A stretch of DNA of 7,414 nt. It comes from DASROJ01 sp035646975 (GTDB lineage Bacteria > Acidobacteriota > Polarisedimenticolia > JACPZX01 > DASXTC01). Shown here piece by piece: positions 1 to 5,628 of this stretch; within the stretch, counting starts at the first letter, position 1, and every line of letters begins with the position of its first letter. A program made the translations under genes and the position numbers. Location: NCBI GenBank assembly GCA_035646975.1, contig DASROJ010000043.1:1-7414 (forward strand), read 5' to 3'. Under the pieces are notes generated by a model. That model was not told the DNA's origin and ran no database searches. It worked only from the letters and a program-made list of their open reading frames with translations.

Positions 1-240
1 ACCATCGGGGGCGTGCCCGAGTACGGCCTGGGACTTCTGTTCGGGGAGTCGAAAGACCTCTCGGTGGTCAGTATCCTGAATCCCACGGGGATGCCGCTTT
101 ACCTGCTGATTCCGGTCGAGATTTTCTCCGTGCTGCTCTCGGCCACCGTGCTTCCGTACGGTGTGATCCTCTTCGTGCTGCTCTACCTCGATGTCAGGCA
201 ACGAGGGATCCGCGTCGGCGCCGCCCCTGCCGCATCCTGA
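1..240 (+). CDS. C-terminal end of an integral membrane protein (5' truncated)
   Basis: The reading frame is open from base 1 and ends at a TGA at 238-240, so only the last 79 residues are visible and the true start lies outside the window. Residues about 31-63 are strongly hydrophobic and form one long or two short membrane segments, broken by a Pro around residue 52. They are followed by LLYLDVRQRG and a short Ala-rich tail. A hydrophobic stretch ending in an LLYxDxRxR-like motif near the C-terminus is common in multi-pass bacterial membrane domains, such as those found with glycerophosphodiester phosphodiesterase membrane regions. That similarity is from memory and weak. I cannot assign a function. 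The gene converges on the PIN-TRAM gene with a gap of only 22 bases. Confidence 0.7.
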   Translation, partial: TIGGVPEYGLGLLFGESKDLSVVSILNPTGMPLYLLIPVEIFSVLLSATVLPYGVILFVLLYLDVRQRGIRVGAAPAAS

Positions 241-249
241 GGCAGGCGG
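221..249. terminator. Possible hairpin between convergent genes
   Basis: CCTGCC (226-231) and GGCAGG (241-246) form a 6-bp stem with a 9-base loop. CCG (221-223) and CGG (247-249) extend it after a 2-base bulge. The hairpin spans the stop codon of the upstream membrane-protein gene and lies just before the 3' end of the opposing PIN-TRAM gene. No T-run follows on either strand, so it is not a canonical intrinsic terminator. In GC-rich DNA such stems also arise by chance. Confidence 0.25.
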
Positions 250-262
250 TCACACGCCGGGG

Positions 263-1393
263 TCAGGCTCCTGCATCCTCGGAGGGCTTGATCGGCGCCG
301 CCTGCCTGGCCGGAGCCGCGCCCGAGCCGCCGGACTCCTCGCCGGACTCGCGCGCGGGTCTTCTCGGAGCCTGCTTTTCGAGCTCGCTGGCGAACCGCCC
401 GAAGAACATCTTGCCGGCCGTGGTCTGCAGCACGGAGGTGACGATAATCTCGACTGTCTTTCCAATCTGCCTGCGGGCATTGTCGACCACGACCATGGTG
501 CCGTCGTCGAGGTAGGCGACGCCCTGGTTGGCTTCCTTGCCTTCCTTGAGGATGAAGACCTTCATCGTTTCGCCGGGCAGAACGACCGGTTTGAGCGAGT
601 TGGCGAGATCGTTGATGTTGAGCACGTCGACGCCCCGCAGCTGCGCGACCTTGTTCAGGTTGAAGTCGTTGGTGACAATCTTTCCGCCGATCTGGCGGGC
701 CAGGTCGATGAGTTTCAGATCCACCTCCCGCACCTCGGGGAAGTCGATCTCGGAAATCATGACGCTCACCTCGGGGATTTTCTTGATCCGCTGCAGGATG
801 TCCAGCCCCTTGCGGCCCCGATTCCGCTTCAATGAGTCCGTCGAGTCCGCGACATACTGCAGCTCGCGCAGGACGAACTGGGGGATCACCAGTGTGCCGT
901 CGAGAAAGCCCGTGTCGCAGATGTCGGCGATGCGTCCGTCGATGATGACGCTGGTGTCCAGAATCTTGTAGATGCGGCGATCTTCCGTGGGGCGGAACAT
1001 GGCGAACAGCCGGTCCGGCCGGAAATTGTTTCCCTTGTGCGCCCCGATCAGCATGCCGACCATCGCAAGCAGTATGTACAGGAGGGGACGCATCAGATCG
1101 GGGGCCACCGGCCAGCCGCGGAAGACGAGACCGGCGGGCACGGCGCGCATCAGCACCTGAGCGACGCCGGCGCCCGCGACGATCCCGGCGATGCCGCCCA
1201 TGACCATCCGGAACGGCACACTGCGCAGGTACCACTCGAGCAGAAGGCACAGCGCGCCGATCAGAAGACCCAGCACGAGATTGACCAGGACGAGGGCGGA
1301 GCCTTCCAGCGTTGCCGGCGCCAGCGGCTTGAACGCAATCGCCCCGAAGCAGGAAAGCAGAAGCAGAAGACAGCGCAGAATCAGAAGGGCCAT
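263..1393 (-). CDS. YacL-like membrane-anchored PIN-TRAM domain protein
   Basis: The protein has 376 residues, close to Bacillus YacL. Four hydrophobic segments lie near residues 2-22, 33-55, 62-86 and 101-117. A PIN nuclease fold follows (about 142-262), then a TRAM domain (about 268-332) and a disordered Arg/Pro/Ala/Glu-rich tail (about 340-376). The PIN acidic metal site looks intact: D146 in ILDTSVIIDGR, E177 in VLRELQ, D225 and D243 in TNDFN. TRAM domains usually bind RNA, so a membrane-tethered ribonuclease or RNA-binding role is likely, but the target of this family is unknown to me. I chose the ATG at 1393 because a GGAG (1401-1404) sits 7 bases upstream and a promoter-like site overlaps an alternative upstream TTG start (1444). 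It lies 132 bases after alr on the same strand. Confidence 0.9.
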   Translation of the reverse strand: MALLILRCLLLLLSCFGAIAFKPLAPATLEGSALVLVNLVLGLLIGALCLLLEWYLRSVPFRMVMGGIAGIVAGAGVAQVLMRAVPAGLVFRGWPVAPDLMRPLLYILLAMVGMLIGAHKGNNFRPDRLFAMFRPTEDRRIYKILDTSVIIDGRIADICDTGFLDGTLVIPQFVLRELQYVADSTDSLKRNRGRKGLDILQRIKKIPEVSVMISEIDFPEVREVDLKLIDLARQIGGKIVTNDFNLNKVAQLRGVDVLNINDLANSLKPVVLPGETMKVFILKEGKEANQGVAYLDDGTMVVVDNARRQIGKTVEIIVTSVLQTTAGKMFFGRFASELEKQAPRRPARESGEESGGSGAAPARQAAPIKPSEDAGA

Positions 1394-1400
1394 CGGGCTA

Positions 1401-1404
1401 CTCC
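1401..1404 (-). promoter_or_regulatory. Ribosome binding site of the PIN-TRAM gene
   Basis: GGAG on the minus strand is 7 bases before the ATG at 1393. It decides the start in favour of this ATG over the in-frame TTG at 1444, which would add 17 residues unlike the family N-terminus. Confidence 0.6.
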
Positions 1405-1443
1405 GCGCCCGCCCTCCGGGGAGGCCGGGAAAATGTTGAAGCA

Positions 1444-1472
1444 AGGATATCGGGAGATCACGCTCCGGTCAA
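1444..1472 (-). promoter_or_regulatory. Sigma-70-type promoter candidate for the PIN-TRAM gene
   Basis: On the minus strand there is TTGACC (1467-1472), a 17-base spacer and TATCCT (1444-1449). These match the -35 consensus at 5 of 6 and the -10 consensus at 4 of 6. Transcription would begin near 1437, giving a leader of about 44 bases before the ATG at 1393. This suggests the gene can be transcribed apart from dnaB-alr. Confidence 0.5.
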
Positions 1473-1518
1473 AGAATATTTTGCGAATCGATTCGTATGG
1501 TCTCCGATATCTTCGACC

Positions 1519-1537
1519 GGCGGGCTCAGCTCCCGCC
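1519..1537 (-). terminator. Hairpin across the alr stop codon
   Basis: GGCGGG (1519-1524) and CCCGCC (1532-1537) form a 6-bp GC stem with a 7-base loop that contains the alr stop codon. There is no T-run on the downstream (minus-strand) side. It could be an attenuating or RNA-stabilising hairpin, or chance in GC-rich DNA. Confidence 0.25.
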
Positions 1538-2710
1538 AACCGTGAGGCGAAGCACCCGAGGTCCGATACGGCAGAGGACCTCATAGGGAATGGTCCCGAT
1601 CCATTCGGCGACCTGCCGTGCGCTGATCGAGTCTCCATCCTGTCTGCCGATGATCACCACCTCGTCTCCTTCCGAGGCTCCGGGAATGTCCGTGAGATCC
1701 AGAGTGAAATGGTCCATCGAGATGCGTCCCGCGTAGGGGGCGCGCCGGCCGCGCACGAGCGCATGCCCGCCCGGCGAGATGCGCCGGCTGAGCCCATCCG
1801 CATAGCCGGCCGGCACCGTGCCGATGAGGCTCCTCCTGGCGGTGATGAACGAGCGGCCGTAGCCGATCGGCGTGCCGGTCGGGACGCTCTTGACCAGCGC
1901 GAGACGCCCTTTGAACGACAGCGCCGGGTGCAGACCCAGTTGCGTGGAGCGCTCGGAGGGGCGCACGCCGTAGAGCATGATCCCCGGGCGCACCGTATCG
2001 AGCCACGAGGGCGGATGATCGATGACGCCGCCGCTGTTGGCGGCGTGGGTGTAGGAAGGCTGGGCCCCCGCCTGCCGAATCCTGTCGAGCGCGGCCGCGA
2101 AGACGCCCAGCTGGGCTGCCGTGTGCGGATCGTCGGGCTGATCCGAGCTGGACAGCGTCGTGAAGACGCCATCGATCACGGCCCGGCCCCCCGCCTGCGC
2201 AACACGTGTCAGCGCCTCCGGCAGCTCCTCGGGAAGGACCCCGAGCCGTCCCATGCCGGTGTCGACCTTGAGATGGAACCGGATCGGGTTTGCGGTGCGA
2301 TTCGACTCGGCGACGATGGCCGCCACGAACGACAGCCCGTAGGCGGTCGGAATCAGTCTGGAGGCGATCATCGCGGGCAATTGATGCGCCGAGGCGGCCC
2401 CCATCACGAGAATGGGAGCGCTGATCCCGGCGCGACGCAGCTCGAGGCCTTCTTCAGGAAAGGCTACCCCGAGCAGGTCGATCCCGTCGGACTCGAGTCG
2501 TCGTCCCACGGTCACGGCGCCGTGCCCGTACGCGTTGGCCTTGATGACCGCCAGCAGGCGACGCCCCGCTCCGATCCGCTCGCGGATGATCCTGACGTTG
2601 CGGGAGATCGCGTCGAGACTGACCTCGACCCATGCCTGGCGGCTGTCGCCGGGAGGATCGGCTGTCCGGGGCGGAAGCCCGGCCGACGACTCGTTCACGC
2701 GGTGCGCCAT
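1526..2710 (-). CDS. alr: Alanine racemase (PLP-dependent)
   Basis: This cytoplasmic enzyme interconverts L- and D-alanine to supply D-Ala for peptidoglycan. The protein has 394 residues, slightly longer than usual because of about 18 extra N-terminal residues. The N-terminal barrel carries the PLP lysine K57 in AVIKANAYGHG. Other family positions are K148 and R155 in LKVDTGMGRLG (K148 aligns with the carbamylated lysine), S226 in AANSGG, R241 in RPGIMLYG, the catalytic Tyr Y284 in PIGYGRSF, Y303 in AGYADG and M332-D333 in ISMDH. The C-terminus ends with the typical TIPYEVLCRIGPRV. One oddity is GVFTTLSSSD (181-190): the conserved THF motif reads TTL, putting T185 at the usual active-site His. 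The ATG overlaps the dnaB 3' end by 16 bases with only a weak TGGA nearby, so translational coupling is likely. Confidence 0.96.
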   Translation of the reverse strand: MAHRVNESSAGLPPRTADPPGDSRQAWVEVSLDAISRNVRIIRERIGAGRRLLAVIKANAYGHGAVTVGRRLESDGIDLLGVAFPEEGLELRRAGISAPILVMGAASAHQLPAMIASRLIPTAYGLSFVAAIVAESNRTANPIRFHLKVDTGMGRLGVLPEELPEALTRVAQAGGRAVIDGVFTTLSSSDQPDDPHTAAQLGVFAAALDRIRQAGAQPSYTHAANSGGVIDHPPSWLDTVRPGIMLYGVRPSERSTQLGLHPALSFKGRLALVKSVPTGTPIGYGRSFITARRSLIGTVPAGYADGLSRRISPGGHALVRGRRAPYAGRISMDHFTLDLTDIPGASEGDEVVIIGRQDGDSISARQVAEWIGTIPYEVLCRIGPRVLRLTVGGS

Positions 2711-4035
2711 TCCAGGTTTTCGAACTTGGTGTACTCCTTGATGAAGGCCAGGTCGAGCGAGCCGATGGGACCGTTTCGCTGCTTGCCGATGATGATCTGC
2801 GCCGAGCCCTGGTTGTCATCGGTCGGCTTGTACACTTCTTCGCGGTAGATGAACAGGACCACGTCGGCATCCTGCTCGATGGAGCCCGACTCGCGCAGGT
2901 CGGAGAGCTGCGGTCGGTGCTCGCCCGAGCGCTGCTCGGGCGCCCGCGACAGCTGCGACAGGGCGATCAGGGGGACTCCCAGCTCCTTGGCGAGCCCCTT
3001 GAGCGAGCGCGAGATGTCAGAGACCTCCTGCGTCCGGTTCTCATAGCGCGCCCGACCCCGCATGAGCTGCAGGTAGTCGACGATCAGCAGATCGAGCCCG
3101 CGTTCCGCCTTGAGCCGTCGGGCCTTGGCGCGCATCTCGAAGATGGAGAGCCCCGGTGAGTCATCGATGAAGATCTTCGCTTCGGTCAGCTCGCCGAACG
3201 CCAGGGTGAGGCGGGTCCACTCGTCCTTGCCGAGACGCCCGATCCGGAGCTTGTGGGCGTCCACGCGCGCCTGGGCGCACAGCATCCTGAGGAACAGCTG
3301 CTCCTTGGACATCTCCAGGCTGAACAGGCCGACCGTGCGTCCCGCCTTGGTCGCCACGTGCTGCGCCATGTTGAGCGCCAGGGCCGTCTTGCCCATCGAG
3401 GGGCGCGCCGCCAGGATGATCAGGTCGTTGTTCTGGAGACCCGAGGTCATCTCGTCGAGGCGCTCGTAGCCGGTCGGGATGCCGGTGATCAGCTCCTTGC
3501 GTTCGTGCAGCCGGTCGATGTATTCGAGAGTCGGTGTGGCGACATCCCTGACCGGCACGAAGCCGCTCCTGAGGTTGCCTTCGGCAATGGCGAAGATCTG
3601 CTTCTGGGCCTCGTCGAGCAGGTCCTCGGCCGAACCTTCCCCTTCGTAGCACTGGTTGATGATCCGGTTGCCCGCGTCGATCAAGCCGCGAAGAATCGAT
3701 TTTTCCTTGACGATGCGGGCGTAGTGCTCCACGTTGGCCGACTTGGGCACGCCATCGATCAGGGAGGAGATATAGGCCGGCCCGCCGACCGCGTCGAGAT
3801 CGCCGCTGCGCACCAGCTCGTTCTTCAGAGTCACCAGGTCGATGACGGCGGAGCGCTCCGTGAGCGTTTCCATCACACGGAAGATCTTCCGATGCCCCTC
3901 GCGGTAGAAGTCATCCTCCTTGAGGATCTCCTGCGCCTGGTTCAGCGCGCGGTTCTCGAGGATGATCGAGCCGAGGATCGATCGCTCCGCATCCAGATTG
4001 TGTGGAAGATTTTTTTCGAGGGTGATGTCGGCCAT
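2695..4035 (-). CDS. dnaB: Replicative DNA helicase DnaB
   Basis: This is the hexameric 5'-3' helicase that unwinds DNA at the replication fork. The protein has 446 residues, normal for DnaB without an intein. The N-terminal domain (about 8-110) includes PHNLDAERSILGSIIL, a typical start. A linker (about 111-175) precedes the RecA-like domain. Walker A is ARPSMGKT (210-217, K216), the catalytic Glu is E241 in FSLEMS, and Walker B is LLIVDYLQL with D320. Next come the sensor region ALSQLSR (358-364), DLRESGSIEQDADVV (379-393) and K418/R420 in KQRNGP, matching the arginine-finger segment. The frame is open up to 4245, but the family N-terminus begins at this ATG and an AAGG lies 5 bases before it. 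It is first in a block with alr. No rplI is next to it, unlike many genomes; a proline dehydrogenase gene diverges from it. Confidence 0.97.
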   Translation of the reverse strand: MADITLEKNLPHNLDAERSILGSIILENRALNQAQEILKEDDFYREGHRKIFRVMETLTERSAVIDLVTLKNELVRSGDLDAVGGPAYISSLIDGVPKSANVEHYARIVKEKSILRGLIDAGNRIINQCYEGEGSAEDLLDEAQKQIFAIAEGNLRSGFVPVRDVATPTLEYIDRLHERKELITGIPTGYERLDEMTSGLQNNDLIILAARPSMGKTALALNMAQHVATKAGRTVGLFSLEMSKEQLFLRMLCAQARVDAHKLRIGRLGKDEWTRLTLAFGELTEAKIFIDDSPGLSIFEMRAKARRLKAERGLDLLIVDYLQLMRGRARYENRTQEVSDISRSLKGLAKELGVPLIALSQLSRAPEQRSGEHRPQLSDLRESGSIEQDADVVLFIYREEVYKPTDDNQGSAQIIIGKQRNGPIGSLDLAFIKEYTKFENLEWRTA

Positions 4036-4057
4036 GGGAGCCTTGCAGAAAGGCGTT

Positions 4058-4086
4058 ACTATATCACAGGCTCGTGCGGGTGCCTC
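4058..4086 (-). promoter_or_regulatory. Promoter candidate for dnaB-alr
   Basis: On the minus strand there is GAGGCA (4081-4086), a 17-base spacer and TATAGT (4058-4063). The -10 matches consensus at 5 of 6, while the -35 matches at only 3 of 6. Transcription would begin near 4051, giving a short leader of about 15 bases that still includes the AAGG before the ATG at 4035. Confidence 0.45.
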
Positions 4087-4092
4087 CACGAG
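4071..4092. repeat. Inverted repeat in the dnaB/proline dehydrogenase divergent region
   Basis: CTCGTG (4071-4076) and CACGAG (4087-4092) are exact inverted copies separated by 10 bases, about two helical turns between centres. They overlap the spacer and -35 region of the dnaB promoter candidate. This is a possible operator for a dimeric regulator, but a 6-base arm can occur by chance. Confidence 0.25.
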
Positions 4093-4097
4093 GGCTG

Positions 4098-4106
4098 TGC
4101 TAGGAT
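4098..4106 (+). promoter_or_regulatory. Extended -10 promoter candidate for proline dehydrogenase
   Basis: TGC followed directly by TAGGAT fits the extended -10 pattern (TGn plus a hexamer with 4 of 6 matches). No good -35 is visible 16-18 bases upstream. Transcription would begin near 4113, about 20 bases before the ATG at 4133. Confidence 0.35.
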
Positions 4107-4112
4107 CGGCGG

Positions 4113-4124
4113 CTCTTCGAAGAG
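4113..4124. promoter_or_regulatory. 12-base perfect palindrome over the proline dehydrogenase ribosome binding site
   Basis: CTCTTCGAAGAG is identical to its reverse complement. Its right half supplies most of the ribosome binding sequence AGAGGA (4121-4126), 6 bases before the ATG at 4133. As RNA, CUCU and AGAG could pair around UCGA and mask that site. As DNA, it could be a repressor operator just downstream of the -10 candidate. Confidence 0.35.
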
Positions 4125-4132
4125 GATTGCAC

Positions 4133-5119
4133 ATGCAGGGCGCCACCGACAATCGTCCCGGCGGACGAGCCTGGGACAACCTTCCCCCGTCCGTCTCGGG
4201 GCCGACCGAGCGCGGTCTTCTCCAGCGTCTCAAGAGCCGTGTCATGCGGCTGGTGCCACGACCCCTGGTCCGGGCACTGGCGCGTCCTTATATCGCGGGA
4301 GAGTCACGCGCGGATGCCGTGGAGCTGGTTCGCCGTCTGAAAGACACGCGCGATCTTTTCAGCACGGTCGATGTGCTCGGAGAGGACATCAGGGATCCGG
4401 CCGAGGCCGGCGAGATGCTCGACGAGTACATCGCCATTCTCGACGACCTGGGCGCCAGCCCGCACGCGAACATCTCCGTGAAGCTGTCCGCGCTCGGCCA
4501 GGCGCTCGACGAGGAGCTTTGCGCGCGCAACCTCGATCTGCTGCTCGCGCGCGCCGCGAGATACGGCCAGTTCGTGCGGTTCGACATGGAAGACCACACG
4601 ACGACCGACTCGACACTGCGGCTCTTTCGCCGGTTCGTGGGGAAATACCCGAAGATCGGGCCGGTGCTCCAGTCCCGGCTTCATCGCACCGAGCAGGACG
4701 TTCGCGATCTGGCGCCCTACAAGCCAAACGTCCGGCTCTGCATCGGAATCTATCGCGAGCCGCCGGACATCGCCCTGGTGGACAAGAGAGAAATGAAGCA
4801 GCGGATGCTGCGGCTGCTCGAGATGATGTGGTCGAACGGTCAGTACGTCGGGATCGCGACCCACGATGAAGCCGTCATTCACAACGCCGTCGACCTGGCC
4901 GATCGGATGGGCAAGAGCGCCGCGGACTATGAGGTTCAGATGCTGCTCGGTGTGCCACGTTCCCAGATACAGAAAGAGATGCAGCGGCGCGGCGTCAAGG
5001 TGCGTCTGTACGTTCCCTACGGCCGCCAGTGGTACGCCTACTGCCTGCGCCGGCTCGAGGGGAACCCTGAAATGGCGCGCATGGTGCTGGGAAATCTCCT
5101 GAACTGGCGCAGGGGTTGA
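4133..5119 (+). CDS. Proline dehydrogenase (monofunctional, FAD-dependent)
   Basis: This enzyme oxidises L-proline to pyrroline-5-carboxylate, passing electrons through FAD to the quinone pool. At 328 residues it is the monofunctional kind, not a PutA fusion. Residues that bind substrate in Thermus PRODH are present at a constant offset of 18: K117 in NISVKLS, D151 in VRFDMEDH, Y293 in YVPYG, and R306/R307 in YCLRRLEGNP. Other family motifs are VLQSRLHRT (178-186), ATHDE (242-246) and YEVQMLLGV (266-274). In VRLCIGIYREP (200-210) an Ile replaces the Lys usually seen in (V/C)KGxY. The frame is open further upstream, but this ATG has AGAGG 7 bases before it, and earlier codons run back through the promoter region into antisense dnaB. 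No pyrroline-5-carboxylate dehydrogenase is adjacent. The gene diverges from dnaB. Confidence 0.93.
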   Translation: MQGATDNRPGGRAWDNLPPSVSGPTERGLLQRLKSRVMRLVPRPLVRALARPYIAGESRADAVELVRRLKDTRDLFSTVDVLGEDIRDPAEAGEMLDEYIAILDDLGASPHANISVKLSALGQALDEELCARNLDLLLARAARYGQFVRFDMEDHTTTDSTLRLFRRFVGKYPKIGPVLQSRLHRTEQDVRDLAPYKPNVRLCIGIYREPPDIALVDKREMKQRMLRLLEMMWSNGQYVGIATHDEAVIHNAVDLADRMGKSAADYEVQMLLGVPRSQIQKEMQRRGVKVRLYVPYGRQWYAYCLRRLEGNPEMARMVLGNLLNWRRG

Positions 5120-5129
5120 ACCCGCCGTT

Positions 5130-5159
5130 TTGACGCTGGCGCGCGGGCTGAACTACAAT
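5130..5159 (+). promoter_or_regulatory. rnpB promoter
   Basis: TTGACG (5130-5135), an 18-base spacer and TACAAT (5154-5159) match sigma-70 consensus at 5 of 6 in both boxes. The expected start, about 7 bases after the -10, coincides with the first base of the P1 helix of the RNase P RNA at 5167. It begins 10 bases after the proline dehydrogenase stop codon. Confidence 0.8.
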
Positions 5160-5166
5160 GCGGCAC

Positions 5167-5551
5167 GGCCGGAGGAGAAGAGGTGATCGCTGCGAGGGCA
5201 ACCTCGTGGAGGAAAGTCCGAACTCCGCAGGGCAGCGTGCCGGGTAACGCCCGGTCCCGGTAACGGGAAGGAAAGTGCCACAGAAAACACACCGCCCAAG
5301 ACCCGCGGCAACGCGGGGACGGCAAGGGTGAAAAGGTGCGGTAAGAGCGCACCGCGTCCCTGGTGACAGGGATGGCATGGTAAACCCCACGCGGAGCAAG
5401 ACCAAATAGGGGAGATGCCAAGGGGTGGCCCGCCCTGATGCTCCCGGGTAGGTCGCTTGAGCCGCCGGGCAACCGGCGGCCCAGAGGAATGATCATCGCC
5501 TCGCGTCGCAAGACGAGAGGAACAAAATTCGGCTTACCTTCTCCTTCGGCC
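5167..5551 (+). ncRNA. rnpB: RNase P RNA, bacterial type A
   Basis: This is the catalytic RNA that removes 5' leaders from tRNA precursors. The ends are set by the P1 helix: 5167-5180 pairs with 5538-5551 over 14 bp with one G-U. Conserved blocks are GAGGAAAGTCC (5209-5219), ACAGAAA (5280-5286), GCGGTAAGAGCGCACC, GGTAAACCCC, CAAATAGGGG, GGGTAGG with the GGT (5447-5449) that pairs with the tRNA CCA end, AGAGGAATGATCA and TTCGGCTTA. P4 forms between 5214-5222 and 5528-5535 with the universal bulged U at 5217. GCAA tetraloops cap P3 (5193-5206), a strong 8-bp P18 (5461-5480) and a P19-like stem (5499-5520). The length of about 385 bases is normal. One minor oddity is ACAAAA (5522-5527) where ACAGAA is common. 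No T-rich terminator follows. Confidence 0.97.
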
Positions 5552-5558
5552 AGCTCGA

Positions 5559-5599
5559 CACCGGTGCGTGCTCGCAAAGACGGCCTCGGCGAGCCGGTG
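5559..5599 (+). other. Bulged hairpin between rnpB and the M20 gene
   Basis: CACCG (5559-5563) pairs with CGGTG (5595-5599) and GCTCGC (5570-5575) with GCGAGC (5589-5594), leaving a 6-base bulge and a 13-base loop. No T-run follows, so it is not a standard terminator. It may be a processing, stabilising or leader structure, or chance. Confidence 0.25.
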
Positions 5600-5628
5600 A
5601 ACGGGTGGACCCGCGGCGGCATGATGAA

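Noticed and set aside
1394..1444. Upstream TTG start for the PIN-TRAM protein
   Set aside because: It adds 17 residues not typical of the family, lacks a good ribosome binding site and overlaps the promoter candidate.
1037..2848. A 603-codon plus-strand open frame
   Set aside because: It lies antisense to alr and the PIN-TRAM gene, both of which have clear family motifs. Its composition (Arg/Gly/Asp/His-rich, no recognisable domain) is typical of GC-rich shadow frames.
2695..4035. Possible intein in DnaB, a common insertion site
   Set aside because: The protein is of normal length, and Walker A, Walker B and downstream motifs are continuous.
4036..4245. N-terminal extension of DnaB by 70 residues
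   Set aside because: The extension is Arg/Pro-rich, unlike DnaB, and would start inside the divergent proline dehydrogenase gene. The ATG at 4035 begins with the typical DnaB N-terminus.
3253..4869. A 538-codon plus-strand open frame
   Set aside because: It is antisense to dnaB and then out of frame with proline dehydrogenase. Both real genes have intact motifs and good starts.
5461..5520. Two strong adjacent hairpins with GCAA loops as a possible terminator or riboswitch
   Set aside because: They are the P18 and P19-like stems inside the RNase P RNA.
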